Of a stretch of 60,573 bases of DNA, positions 26,155-35,486 are shown piece by piece (the first letter of the stretch is position 1; the number at the start of each line of letters is the position of its first letter). This stretch comes from Eubacteriaceae bacterium (GTDB lineage Bacteria; Bacillota; Clostridia; Eubacteriales; Anaerofustaceae): NCBI GenBank assembly GCA_009782515.1, contig WRIY01000013.1, positions 1 to 60,573 on the forward strand. The letters are read 5' to 3'. A program made the position numbers and the translations under genes. Below the pieces are notes generated by a model, which saw only the letters and a list, made by a program, of their open reading frames with translations, made no database searches and was not told the origin of the DNA.

Positions 26155-26190
26155 CAAAACCGCACCACGGCCGTAGGCCGTACGGTTTTG
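26155..26190. other. Strong hairpin in the gap before the DUF2284 gene
   Basis: CAAAACCG (26155-26162) pairs with CGGTTTTG (26183-26190) and inside it ACGGCC with GGCCGT, separated by GTA. There is no clear T-run. The gap 25971-26323 otherwise holds nothing I can support as a gene. Confidence 0.5.
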
Positions 26191-26323
26191 AGGGTAATGC
26201 GCCAAGCATTCATGACTGGGTTTTGGCAAGTTGAAAAGAAGTTGGAGCAGGCCGTAGAAGGACAATTCTCGCGCTTTATGCTAAAATGGTAGCAAAGCTC
26301 CAGACACAGAAACGGAGAAACAT

Positions 26324-26875
26324 ATGGAATTATCGAATGAATTTGAAGCAAAAGCACTGGAATTAGGGTTTACAAATGCCTTATGGATAGAAAATCTTGA
26401 TCTTAGTGAATATAGCGATCCGAATATAAGAACATATTGCAATCCAAGACAATGCCGACGCCATGGCAGCAACTGGGTTTGCCCTCCCGGCTGCGGCACT
26501 TTCGAAGAGTGCGCAGAAAAAGCAAGCCAATTTAACTGCGGTTTATTGCTTCAGTCAGTAACAGAAGTAGATATCGAAACCATGAATTATGGGACACGCG
26601 GAAGAGAGCATAACCAACGGCTTCGAGACTTTATTGAAAACAGCTGTACAGGAATTGAAGTATTGGCGCTTTCAAGCGGGGGCTGCATACTCTGCGAAGA
26701 GTGTGCCTATCCCGAACCATGCATTTACCCCGATCAGCGCATGAACTCGCTGTCTGCTTTCGGCGTAAATGTCAGCTATCTTTGCGTATCCTCAGGCATG
26801 GAGTACTCTTTCGTACAAGATACTCTTCGACAAGTTGCCCTTGTGATGATGAAGAGCGAAAGCCTAAGCATATAA
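26324..26875 (+). CDS. DUF2284 metal-binding protein
   Basis: 183 aa with twelve cysteines arranged as in DUF2284: YCNPRQCRRHGSNWVCPPGC near residues 38-57 and CILCEECAYPEPCIYPDQRM near 116-135. The protein probably binds iron-sulfur clusters; the biochemical role is unknown, typical of strict anaerobes. GGAG precedes the ATG. Stands alone. Confidence 0.85.
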   Translation: MELSNEFEAKALELGFTNALWIENLDLSEYSDPNIRTYCNPRQCRRHGSNWVCPPGCGTFEECAEKASQFNCGLLLQSVTEVDIETMNYGTRGREHNQRLRDFIENSCTGIEVLALSSGGCILCEECAYPEPCIYPDQRMNSLSAFGVNVSYLCVSSGMEYSFVQDTLRQVALVMMKSESLSI

Positions 26876-26939
26876 AAGCAGTCCGCTTTCCGCTTAGAGC
26901 TAATAGTAATGTATTATTGCAAAGCCTAGGAGGGCTGAT

Positions 26940-27500
26940 ATGGGCATGCTTGCAGTTATTGATACAGAAACAACTTGGTGGGACGATGTTATGTCTATCG
27001 GCGTTGCTATTGCCGACACAGATGCATTCAAGTTGCTGGATAAACGCTACTACATACTAACCCCATTCAAGGAATTTGGAGGAATGTACACCGATGCATT
27101 GTACATAGATAGCTTCAAGCCTGATCTTGAATGCTCCCGGGAAAAGGCAATGGCGGAATTGGCAACCTTTTTGACAGTCTATAAAATCGAGACTATATTT
27201 GCCTATAACGCCTCCTTCGACTACCGCCATCTTCCTGAGCTCTCTCATTTAGCGTGGTACGATATCATGAAATTGGCGGCTTACAGGCAGCACAACTCCA
27301 AGATACCAAGCTATGCAGACTGTTATCGAACAGGAAGGCTAAAGCGCGGATATGGCGTGGAAAGCATCTATAAAATGCTTAGCGACAACATGATGTATCG
27401 CGAAAAGCACAATGCCTTGGCTGACGCTATTGACGAGCTAGAAATCATGCGCCTGTTAAATCGGGAATTTGGAGAGTATGCTTCAGCGAAAATCAGGTAA
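26940..27500 (+). CDS. DEDD-type 3'-5' exonuclease
   Basis: 186 aa exonuclease-fold protein. ExoI motif VIDTETTWWDD (residues 6-16), ExoII YNASFDYRHLPEL near 87 and ExoIII HNALADAIDELEI near 160. The family includes the proofreading subunit of DNA polymerase III and RNase T-like enzymes. AGGAGGG lies 5 bp before the ATG. Substrate (DNA or RNA) not resolvable. Confidence 0.85.
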   Translation: MGMLAVIDTETTWWDDVMSIGVAIADTDAFKLLDKRYYILTPFKEFGGMYTDALYIDSFKPDLECSREKAMAELATFLTVYKIETIFAYNASFDYRHLPELSHLAWYDIMKLAAYRQHNSKIPSYADCYRTGRLKRGYGVESIYKMLSDNMMYREKHNALADAIDELEIMRLLNREFGEYASAKIR

Positions 27501-27965
27501 TTTCATAGATGCCGCCAGTTAACAGAATCTATTGCAGCCACTCCAGTGCAACAGTGCTGCCCTAATACCAAGGCATCCCAAATGCTTTGGAGTTTAGTGC
27601 GCTTTTTTGGCAACCATGCAAAATACAGCAATCGCGCTGACAGGCATTTTTGATGGATTGTTTTAAATTAGCATAGTTCCTTTTTTAAACAAGAGGCTGC
27701 ATTTTGGCCATATTGATTCCTTGCTTCGGCACGCTTCAAAGAGGGCGCAAGCATTAGCGTGATAACATTCTTTGCATCAACTGAATCTTTCTCCGATTTC
27801 CCTAACTGCATATTTCTGTTGCTATTGCAACCCTGCCCCAAAGCTTCTAGCCCCGCCATTTTAGCACAAATACTTTTAGCTATTGCGACGCAAAAATAGC
27901 GTTTATTTCATCAATTTGAAATATAATGCAAGAAAGAGCATCCAATATTCTTTCGGAGAGTGATT
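27501..27965. other. Gene-free stretch
   Basis: About 465 bp between the exonuclease and the hydrolase. A 63-codon minus frame near 27668-27859 lacks a ribosome site and recognisable motifs. I see nothing else apart from AT-rich promoter sequence shortly before 27966. Confidence 0.5.
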
Positions 27966-29060
27966 ATGCATAGCAATATTAGCCCAAAAGCGAAAAGAAA
28001 ATATAAAGTTGTTGGAATAGCGCTTGCAGTATTATTATTAGCGCCTTTGGCAGCACTATTTATGATTCGAGGCGTAAGCAGCATCATGCATCGGCTTCCA
28101 AATAGAATACAGGAAAAGGCATACATAAGCTTGGGCGGCATAGAGCAATACATAAATGTTCGGGGCAAGAGCGCCCAAAACCCTGTTGTTATATGGCTGC
28201 ATGGCGGGCCAGGCAACCCTGACACCTTTTTGACAACATCGTTTCAAAGAAAAATGGAGGATAGCTATACGTTTGTGCGATGGGACCAGCGCGGCTGCGG
28301 CAGGACATATTATAAAAACAAGCAGGCTCCGCTTTCGTGGCTGCAAATGCTCGATGATCTGGACAGCCTTGTTGATTATGCCTCTGATCGCTTTATGCAG
28401 CCAATAATAATTGTTGGCCACAGCTGGGGAAGCGCGCTCGGCAGTGCATATGCGGCAGAGCATCCCGATAAGATCGCCGGATTTGTAGGCATTGGCCAGT
28501 TTATAGACGGCAGGCTTTCTGACCAGCTGGCAGCGGAAGCCGCAGCAGAAATGGCTCGCTCTTCCGGAAAAGAGAGAGATGCCAGAGATATTGAGGCATA
28601 TTACAGTATATATGAAAAGGCAGGGTTTAGCTCTGATGATTTTGATATTAAAGCATTCGGCAAATTCAGGCAGCTGGCTTCAAAGTATTTATCGCCAAAC
28701 GATAAAAATCCGTCTTTAGCCGCTCTTATGTCCCCTGATTTCGGATGGAACGATTTGCGCTGGAATCTAAAGCTTATGTCTAACATGAATTGGTATATAG
28801 GTTTTTTCAAACCGCTTAATGCAGCGCTTGAGAGCTTTTCGCCACCTGATGGATTTGAAGTGCCTGTTTGTTTTATTTCAGGCAAAAATGACTTTATTTG
28901 CGCTACGAAACTGGTGAGAGAGTATAATATTGGTTTGAATACACCCTCGTCTGAAATGTTTACTATCGTTAATACTGGCCACTACCCGATGTTTGACAAC
29001 TCGACAGCATTCAAAGATTGCTTAGATACTGCTCTAAGCAAAATCCTTGCAAAACAATAG
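27966..29060 (+). CDS. Alpha/beta hydrolase, prolyl-aminopeptidase-like, membrane-anchored
   Basis: 364 aa. Residues about 16-38 form a membrane anchor (VVGIALAVLLLAPLAALFMI), then an alpha/beta hydrolase domain: oxyanion-hole block LHGGPGNPD, WDQRGCGRTYY, nucleophile elbow GHSWGSALG, C-terminal acid near CFISGKNDF and catalytic His in NTGHYP. Closest family pattern is proline iminopeptidase, though substrate may differ. ATG 27966 has GGAGAG upstream; GTG 27960 is an alternative. Confidence 0.88.
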   Translation: MHSNISPKAKRKYKVVGIALAVLLLAPLAALFMIRGVSSIMHRLPNRIQEKAYISLGGIEQYINVRGKSAQNPVVIWLHGGPGNPDTFLTTSFQRKMEDSYTFVRWDQRGCGRTYYKNKQAPLSWLQMLDDLDSLVDYASDRFMQPIIIVGHSWGSALGSAYAAEHPDKIAGFVGIGQFIDGRLSDQLAAEAAAEMARSSGKERDARDIEAYYSIYEKAGFSSDDFDIKAFGKFRQLASKYLSPNDKNPSLAALMSPDFGWNDLRWNLKLMSNMNWYIGFFKPLNAALESFSPPDGFEVPVCFISGKNDFICATKLVREYNIGLNTPSSEMFTIVNTGHYPMFDNSTAFKDCLDTALSKILAKQ

Positions 29061-29435
29061 CAACATTGCGAAAGCTGGCTTTGCTGCCTCTAATGCCTCT
29101 TGTTAAATCTGCATATATTGACGCTGCTTGCAGTATCACGACTGTCATAAATAGCGGTTTTGTCTGTAACAATGCAACGGCGCTTTCCTCGAAGATGCAA
29201 CCGATGTGTAATTTGCCACCCTTCCTGCTCGAGCAGGCGCAGCCGTGTGCTCTAGAGCTTTGTCGAATATTCCCTCATTGGCCTATTTTGATGTTGCTTT
29301 TATCGCCAAATTAAGACAAAATTAAGCGTGCATACTTGATTCCCTTATGCCCTAATGGCATGCCAAGGATTTGCAGTTATTTGATTTTTCTGAATCATTT
29401 TAGAAGCAATGCTATACGTTAAGTTAAGGAGATAT
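29061..29435. other. Gene-free stretch
   Basis: 375 bp without a supported gene. The end carries AAGGAG just before ATG 29436, belonging to the next gene. No repeat or terminator is obvious. Confidence 0.5.
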
Positions 29436-31082
29436 ATGGAACGTTTTTTAGAGCGGGTGGAAAACTGCCTATATTCAAAATCAGGCCAAGAATTAAGGGA
29501 GATAATAATAAAACTGGCTTCACGGGTGCCATCGGAATCCCAAGATGATTTCTTGTCAGTTATCGAAAACGAAAACCTGGCAGTTAACAATAATCCTGAG
29601 AGCAACATTGATACGAATTCGCTGCTGGATCGCATAAGAACTCTGTTTGACGAAATAGAGGATTATGATATTGAAGCCTATTATGATGATGGTGGGTGGT
29701 ATGGCCCTGACAGCTACGATATCGAAGACGACAGCGGTTTTGCTGACGAGGTTGCTTTCTGCTACACCGCTGCTGAACTCTTGCTGTCTCAAGGCTTATT
29801 CAACGAGGCTGATGAAGCTTTCAGCCTATTGTTAAAGTCGATTGAGAAATTTGATAGCCATAATGAATACAATGACTGCGGCGGCATCACGTTTGATACG
29901 CTAATTGACGAAGGCTGGCTGCATTTCAATTTGAAAAAAGCAAAAGCTCTCAGAGGTTATGCTGCCTTAATGGCTGACAAGCCAACTCTTAAGGATGATC
30001 TTGAAGAGATTTTTTTATTGTGCAACTCTTATACAAACGAAATTATGTTTAACGACCTGCTTACTGCAGGAAGCGTCCCAATCCCTGATATTAACAGAGC
30101 GCTAGAACTGTGGCTTGATGTTTTATACCGCCAAAACCCAATAAAGGCATCTGCATATATAAAGGAGGCGGCTCTGCTGCTCAATTCCCCAGATGTTTTT
30201 GAGTACTTTGTGCGCAATATTGGAAGTGATGAGCCATTAGCTTACATAGATTATTGCAGCTTGCTAACGGAGTTTGGAGAGGCTACAGAAAAAATCATGC
30301 AAACCGCAATTGAAGGGCTTTCAAACACTGAAACTGGTGCTGATAAACGAGGTGTATTAGCCAGCATGCTTGCAGATATGGCAACTCAAATAGGCGACAA
30401 AGATATTTACAAGCAAGCAGTTTTAGAGCGCCTATACTCATACCGGGATCTTGCCAGCTATATGCATGTATACGATCTTGGGAGTACTGAAGCGAATCAA
30501 GATGCGATTTCATTTCTTGATACATATTATAATGACGCTAGATCCAGTAACAGCTTTAGCAGCCGGTATAGTGAATACTGCATAATAAAGCTGCTAAACA
30601 AGCAATTTGACTCTGTCTTTGCATTAGTCAAGGAAGGCCATGCGGTTTCGGTGTGGGAAATGAGTTTGGAATCCAGCTTGTTCCCTTTTTTTCTTGGCTT
30701 CATTGCAGGATTTGCAGATCAAGCATTGACAATAAAGGCACTCATAAAGGATCAAACCCCTTATACAGACAGCTATAAACTATATAACTGCTTTAAAAAG
30801 ATAATCGGCACTGTTAGCGACGAGCAAGTGAAGGAATGGTACGAATGGTGTATTTCTTGTGTTAGGAACAGGGTTGACACCATTGTATCCGGGCAACAGA
30901 GAGGCAGTTATTGCACCGCTGCGCAATTATTAGTCGCTGTGAGCGAGATTCATAGATTCAACAGCAAAGCTTTCGAAAGGGAAGATCCAGATGAATTGCT
31001 GCATGAGTATTTGGGAAAGTATCCCAGGCACTCTGCTTTCAAAAAGGAAGTACAACTTGCTCTTGGCCAAGCAAAGCTGTAA
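29436..31082 (+). CDS. Large alpha-helical hypothetical protein
   Basis: 548 aa from ATG 29436, chosen because AAGGAG lies 5 bp upstream. No signal peptide or membrane segment. An acidic, Tyr-rich segment (DYDIEAYYDDGGWYGPDSYD) near residue 77 is followed by helical, TPR/ARM-like sequence to the end. This layout recalls helical-repeat regions found next to SWIM zinc fingers, but no SWIM motif is present here. Function unknown; helical repeats suggest protein binding. Transcribed alone. Confidence 0.75.
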   Translation: MERFLERVENCLYSKSGQELREIIIKLASRVPSESQDDFLSVIENENLAVNNNPESNIDTNSLLDRIRTLFDEIEDYDIEAYYDDGGWYGPDSYDIEDDSGFADEVAFCYTAAELLLSQGLFNEADEAFSLLLKSIEKFDSHNEYNDCGGITFDTLIDEGWLHFNLKKAKALRGYAALMADKPTLKDDLEEIFLLCNSYTNEIMFNDLLTAGSVPIPDINRALELWLDVLYRQNPIKASAYIKEAALLLNSPDVFEYFVRNIGSDEPLAYIDYCSLLTEFGEATEKIMQTAIEGLSNTETGADKRGVLASMLADMATQIGDKDIYKQAVLERLYSYRDLASYMHVYDLGSTEANQDAISFLDTYYNDARSSNSFSSRYSEYCIIKLLNKQFDSVFALVKEGHAVSVWEMSLESSLFPFFLGFIAGFADQALTIKALIKDQTPYTDSYKLYNCFKKIIGTVSDEQVKEWYEWCISCVRNRVDTIVSGQQRGSYCTAAQLLVAVSEIHRFNSKAFEREDPDELLHEYLGKYPRHSAFKKEVQLALGQAKL

Positions 31083-31517
31083 GTTAGGCTAAAAAGCTTT
31101 CATACGCAAAAGCAAACCTGTTACTCGAAAGAAGCCATTATACGCAAATCCGATCGAATACATTGAATCCTTTTGCCAACACAGGGGGGTTCAATGATCG
31201 TTTCTATGCTAGCTTGAGGCAAGCATCAAAAATGGTGGCAGCTTAGGCAGATAGCTAATGGCTATGGTAGTGTTGATTTGAGTATGCATGTCTTGCGCCA
31301 ATCGTTTCATTTTGGCAAACCTGTTTCTAGCAAAGGCTACGGAATGTTTGCCATGTTTTCTTATGTACAGACCCGAGAATAATGATTGTACAAGTGGCCC
31401 GAATGGCGCCATTTTTGCGCCAAGGATTCTTAACAGAGGCATCTGAAAGAGGCATATAACCAGGCATCCATGCTAGCTTGTGGTGATTTTATTTCAATTA
31501 AGAAGGTGGAGTTCTTT
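31083..31517. other. Gene-free stretch
   Basis: 435 bp. Short frames on the minus strand (31209-31442) lack ribosome sites and motifs. The sequence around 31340-31450 looks like a worn-out coding relic but I cannot identify it. Confidence 0.4.
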
Positions 31518-31910
31518 ATGAAAATACAATACCTATTCAAAAATGAAAAGCCAGCGTTTTTTATTGCATCAGCTTTGATAGCCTTTGGCTCAGCGGAAGT
31601 GGTTACAGGGATTAGGCATGAGTTTTTCGGGCTAGTAACAGCAGAAAACACAATAACAACGCTAATTGGGTCCAGCCTCGGCCTGTGTTACCTATTCGCA
31701 GGATTATTGCTTTTAGTGTACACAAAGAAAGCTCTAAGAATAAGCACTGCCTTGTTAGTTATTGATGTAATAGGGCGCTTTGTTATGATGGCATCAGGAA
31801 TGTATCCTATGGACTCTCCTATGCAGATACTTGGGATGGCTGGCGGCACTGCTATAGCAATAGCCTTCGCAATCTTTACATTTTCGAAATACTGCAAATT
31901 TGTAGAATAG
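31518..31910 (+). CDS. Small integral membrane protein
   Basis: 130 aa from ATG 31518, which has AAGGTGGAG upstream (the frame is open further left). Four hydrophobic helices with short loops: FFIASALIAFGSAEVV, LIGSSLGLCYLFAGLLLLVY, ISTALLVIDVIGRFVMMASG and ILGMAGGTAIAIAFAIFTF. No family recognised. No linked gene. Confidence 0.72.
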   Translation: MKIQYLFKNEKPAFFIASALIAFGSAEVVTGIRHEFFGLVTAENTITTLIGSSLGLCYLFAGLLLLVYTKKALRISTALLVIDVIGRFVMMASGMYPMDSPMQILGMAGGTAIAIAFAIFTFSKYCKFVE

Positions 31911-32150
31911 TTAGTTTATAATATACGATGATCTTAATTATATATCTTCCTGCGATGCGTACAGTAATCACTTGCTGGCCGCGTTTGCCGCTCAAAATGC
32001 ACTTGATTTCCCAAGCTGAAGGCTTGTGGTATTCCAACAAGGCCATTTGAAGTCGATCTCGAAAAACTCATTGCGAGGGAAATGGAAGTTGAATATGTCG
32101 ACTCTGTGCTAATGTATCAGCGAATTTGGGAAGGTGAGGCAGGTGATCAG

Positions 32151-33383
32151 ATGATAGTTCGCACAGAATATCTGGAGAAAATCAGGCCATTCATTGATAC
32201 CCCATTCATAAAAATTCTCGCCGGAGTGCGGCGCTGCGGAAAGTCAACGATACTAAAAATGGTGGTTGAAGAATTACTAAATAAAGGTGTGGCAGGGGAT
32301 AGAATAATTGAGTATAATTTTGAATCTATTCAGTATGAAGAAATTAAGACAGCTGCTGCACTCTATAGTGAAATCAAAAGAAGGCTGCCAAGCAGTGAGA
32401 AAGCATATTTATTTTTTGACGAGATACAGGAAGTTGAAGATTGGGAAAAGGCTCTGAACTCTTTTGTTGTTGATTTTGATGTCGATATTTATGTTACTGG
32501 CTCTAACTCGCGTATGATGTCATCCGAAATCTCCACATATCTAACAGGCCGCTATATTCAATTCCGCATTTACCCTCTGTCTTTTATTGAATATCTCGAA
32601 TTTCGAAAGCACTATTTTATAAATACAGGAGACTCCAATCCTTCATTAACGCGGAATGAAGAATTTGCACGCTATATGCGCTTTGGCGGCTTTCCGGCAA
32701 TTCACTTGCGTGAATTTACGCAGGATGAAGCTTATACTGTTGTAAAAGATATTTACAATTCGACTGTTTATACAGACATTGTCAAGCGCAATCAGATACG
32801 CAAGGTTGATCAGCTTGAGAGGATCGTGCGATTTGCCTTCGACAACATTGGAAGAACTTTCTCTGCCACATCTATATCAAAGTACCTAAAGTCAGAAAAC
32901 CGTTCGATTGACAATGAAACTGTTTATAGCTATCTGAAAAATCTGGAGCGCGCCTTTATCCTCCATCGTTGCTGCAGGTACGATATTCAAGGCAAGGAAA
33001 TCCTTAAAACACAAGAGAAGTTTTATATCAGCGATACCGCATTGCGATACAGCATGCTGGGATATACATCAGAAAGCGTTGCAGCAATGCTTGAGAATGT
33101 CGTATATATAGAGCTTCTTCGACGTGGCTATGAAGTTTATACAGGCCAGTTACTCGGAGGCGAGATTGGTTTTGTGGCTATTAAGCAAGAAAAAAAACTG
33201 TATATTCAGATTGCATTGCAAATAGAAAGCATACAAACAGAACAGCGAGAGTATGATCGTCTGCTAAAGATCAAAGACAATTACCCAAAATATGTGCTCC
33301 GGACAGACGCGTTTGCAGGTGGCAATTATGAAGGGATCCAAACCATGCACATTGCTGATTTTCTTCTTTCTGGCGAGTACTAG
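32151..33383 (+). CDS. AAA_14/DUF4143 ATPase
   Basis: 410 aa from ATG 32151 (a longer frame back to 32082 exists). Walker A LAGVRRCGKSTILK near residue 25, Walker B AYLFFDEIQEVEDWE near 85, YVTGSNSRMMSSEISTYLTGR, then a winged helix (SATSISKYLKSENRSIDNETV) and the C-terminal DUF4143 region (ENVVYIELLRRGYEVYTGQ) with an Asp missing from the usual EIDFVA motif, here EIGFVA. If that Asp is catalytic, the nuclease-like part may be inactive. Accessory, role unknown. Confidence 0.88.
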   Translation: MIVRTEYLEKIRPFIDTPFIKILAGVRRCGKSTILKMVVEELLNKGVAGDRIIEYNFESIQYEEIKTAAALYSEIKRRLPSSEKAYLFFDEIQEVEDWEKALNSFVVDFDVDIYVTGSNSRMMSSEISTYLTGRYIQFRIYPLSFIEYLEFRKHYFINTGDSNPSLTRNEEFARYMRFGGFPAIHLREFTQDEAYTVVKDIYNSTVYTDIVKRNQIRKVDQLERIVRFAFDNIGRTFSATSISKYLKSENRSIDNETVYSYLKNLERAFILHRCCRYDIQGKEILKTQEKFYISDTALRYSMLGYTSESVAAMLENVVYIELLRRGYEVYTGQLLGGEIGFVAIKQEKKLYIQIALQIESIQTEQREYDRLLKIKDNYPKYVLRTDAFAGGNYEGIQTMHIADFLLSGEY

Positions 33384-33880
33384 TGTTCAGGCATGCGTTC
33401 TCATCGACGTGCTTTTCGAGCTGCCCATCCTGCATGTGCGATTATTGCTGCCAACGTGCAAATCCGCAAAAAATACAGCATATGTGCTGGCTGTCAAACC
33501 TTGCTTACCTGCCTGCATGCACTCTCAAATTTCCTCTGGTGTTGGCGGGTTTTCTCCTTATTCATTAGCCAACCAAGCGGTGTTGCTTGTGCATTTTTCT
33601 AAAAGCCTATTTGGCATAGCGCCTGCAAATAGCCCATTCTAATGCCCGCAAGCCTTTGGCCTGCTTCAGGGCTTAATTAGCTTTTTTAGCTGGGGCACTA
33701 ATGATTCTCGCCGCTTCGCGCTAAGCCCTAACGAGCGCCATCCAAATTGGCTTATTTTGATATATTCAAAGACTGTATTTGCTGGCATAAATTCTTGACA
33801 TTGCTATTTCATGTATATAATATTCCTTTATATATCATATATCGGCAAATTTTTTATATTAAATAGCAGAGGTGAGGTAA
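33384..33880. other. Gene-free stretch before the radical SAM gene
   Basis: About 500 bp. Three overlapping plus-strand frames (33292-33642) show no ribosome site or family motif. An AT-rich promoter-like tract lies at 33790-33860. Confidence 0.45.
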
Positions 33881-35176
33881 ATAAATATACTGCTAATATC
33901 GCCTTGGGATCACCGGCATATTCGCTTTCGATCTAAGCTTAAGGGATTAATTACATATCCATCCCTTACCCTTGCGGTGCTTGCTGAGCAAGTTCCTAAG
34001 GAACTAAAAGCTACAATAAGCGTTTTTGATGAATTCACAGACAAAAAACCCCCCCAAGGGCATTTCGATATAGTTGGCATAACAGTAATAGCTTCTGAAT
34101 CAGTCAGGGCATATGAGCTTGCCAATATGTACCGCAATGCCGGATCTTTTATAGTGCTTGGAGGCTATCATGCCACTTTTATGCAAAGCGAAGCATTATT
34201 GCATGCTGATGCAATAGTTACAGGCTCCGGCAATACGGCCTGGCCGGAGCTGTTGCGCGATATCGAAGCTGGCAATCCTTTAAGGCAAGTATATGAAGAT
34301 GCATTTGACTTGTCTGCTGGCTTTGCTGCAGACCGCTCAGTTACAGACTCTAAGCACTACTGCCCGATAGGAACGATTATCGCAAGCAATGGCTGTCCAA
34401 ATAGATGCAAATTCTGTGCAATCTCGAGGATGTCAGCTTACATTAAGCGGGAGCCAAGCGAAGTAGTAAATGAGCTTAAGTCAATGAAGCACAAATCTGT
34501 GGTCTTCTTTGATCCCAACTTCTTTGCTGACAGGAAGTATGCGATAGATTTGATGAAGGCTATTAAGCCTTTAGGCATAAAATGGGGGGCTACAGCAACA
34601 GTTGATATCGGCAATGATGATGAATTGCTGCGTTTGGCCCATGAAGCAGGCTGCATTGGCTTGCTAATAGGGTTTGAGTCCCTTAGCCAAGACTCATTAA
34701 AAGGAGTAGGCAAAGCAACTAATATACCCGGCAAGTATAAGGAAGCCATCGATAACATCCATAAACACAAAATCACAATAAACGGCACTTTTGTGCTTGG
34801 CTTCGATAGCGATACAGAGCAGTCTATAGCCGATCTGCCACTGATTGTACGGGATCTGGGCATTGATCTTCCTCTTTATTATTTGCTGACACCAACGCCT
34901 GGCTCGCCGCTGTACCATGAAATGCAATCACAAGATCGATTATTAACCTCAGACTGGAGCCAATATAACCACGCACGCGTTGTATTTCAGCCAAAAAATA
35001 TGCATCCTCAGCGCCTGCAGGAGCTTCATGACATAGCATGGAAGAAATCTTATTCTATTGGCAGCGTTTTGCGCAGGGCCTTCAATGCTAAAGGGTTGTC
35101 AGTATTGCAAAAGCTTGTAGTTGCTTGCATGAATATAGGCTTCAAATATCTGGGAAGCGATATGCCGCATACATAA
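33881..35176 (+). CDS. B12-binding-type radical SAM protein with ATA at the expected start
   Basis: 431 codons if read from 33881; the first normal start in frame is GTG 33977 (399 aa). The cobalamin-binding-like Rossmann domain comes first (VGITVIASESVRAYELA, IVLGGYHATFM), then the radical SAM cluster motif CPNRCKFC, and a TIM barrel (FFDPNFFADRKYAIDL, GLLIGFESLS). The 32 codons upstream of 33977 continue the domain (NILLISPWDHRH...) and begin ATAAATATACTG exactly where ATG is expected, with GAGGTGA 5 bp before. Either a rare ATA start or a start-codon mutation. Substrate unknown. Confidence 0.85.
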   Translation: MNILLISPWDHRHIRFRSKLKGLITYPSLTLAVLAEQVPKELKATISVFDEFTDKKPPQGHFDIVGITVIASESVRAYELANMYRNAGSFIVLGGYHATFMQSEALLHADAIVTGSGNTAWPELLRDIEAGNPLRQVYEDAFDLSAGFAADRSVTDSKHYCPIGTIIASNGCPNRCKFCAISRMSAYIKREPSEVVNELKSMKHKSVVFFDPNFFADRKYAIDLMKAIKPLGIKWGATATVDIGNDDELLRLAHEAGCIGLLIGFESLSQDSLKGVGKATNIPGKYKEAIDNIHKHKITINGTFVLGFDSDTEQSIADLPLIVRDLGIDLPLYYLLTPTPGSPLYHEMQSQDRLLTSDWSQYNHARVVFQPKNMHPQRLQELHDIAWKKSYSIGSVLRRAFNAKGLSVLQKLVVACMNIGFKYLGSDMPHT

Positions 35177-35315
35177 TATTGCCAATTCAGAACCTAACCA
35201 GATTCATACGCCAGAGTGCTTCTTGTGAGCCTATATCAAGTATTGCAGCCTGGAATATTGTGTTCTGGGGAGCTTTGTGCGGATTATCTGAAAGCAGGCA
35301 TTGGCGAGATTTAAG

Positions 35316-35351
35316 ATAAGGCAATCTCGCCTTCAAATGAGATTGCCTTAT
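35316..35351. terminator. Hairpin between convergent radical SAM and flavoprotein genes
   Basis: ATAAGGCAATCTC (35316-35328) pairs perfectly with GAGATTGCCTTAT (35339-35351), loop 10 nt. No T-run beyond the ends; could stop transcription from either side. The rest of 35177-35486 holds no gene. Confidence 0.65.
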
Positions 35352-35486
35352 GCTATCTATAATGCCTTACGGCCATAAACATTGAGTGTGGGGAGTGTGA
35401 TTGCTATGCCAAAGCCAAAGCAAAATATACATTCAACTTATGGCCAGATTAAGGTTTTGCCCAATCAAAACTCGCGGCTGTTAGTG

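Noticed and set aside
26043..26357. 104-codon minus-strand frame
   Set aside because: Overlaps the start of the well-supported DUF2284 gene, no ribosome site, no family match recognised.
33292..33642. Plus-strand frames after the second DUF4143 ATPase
   Set aside because: Three frames overlap one another and the end of the ATPase; Cys/Ala-rich low-information sequence without start signals.
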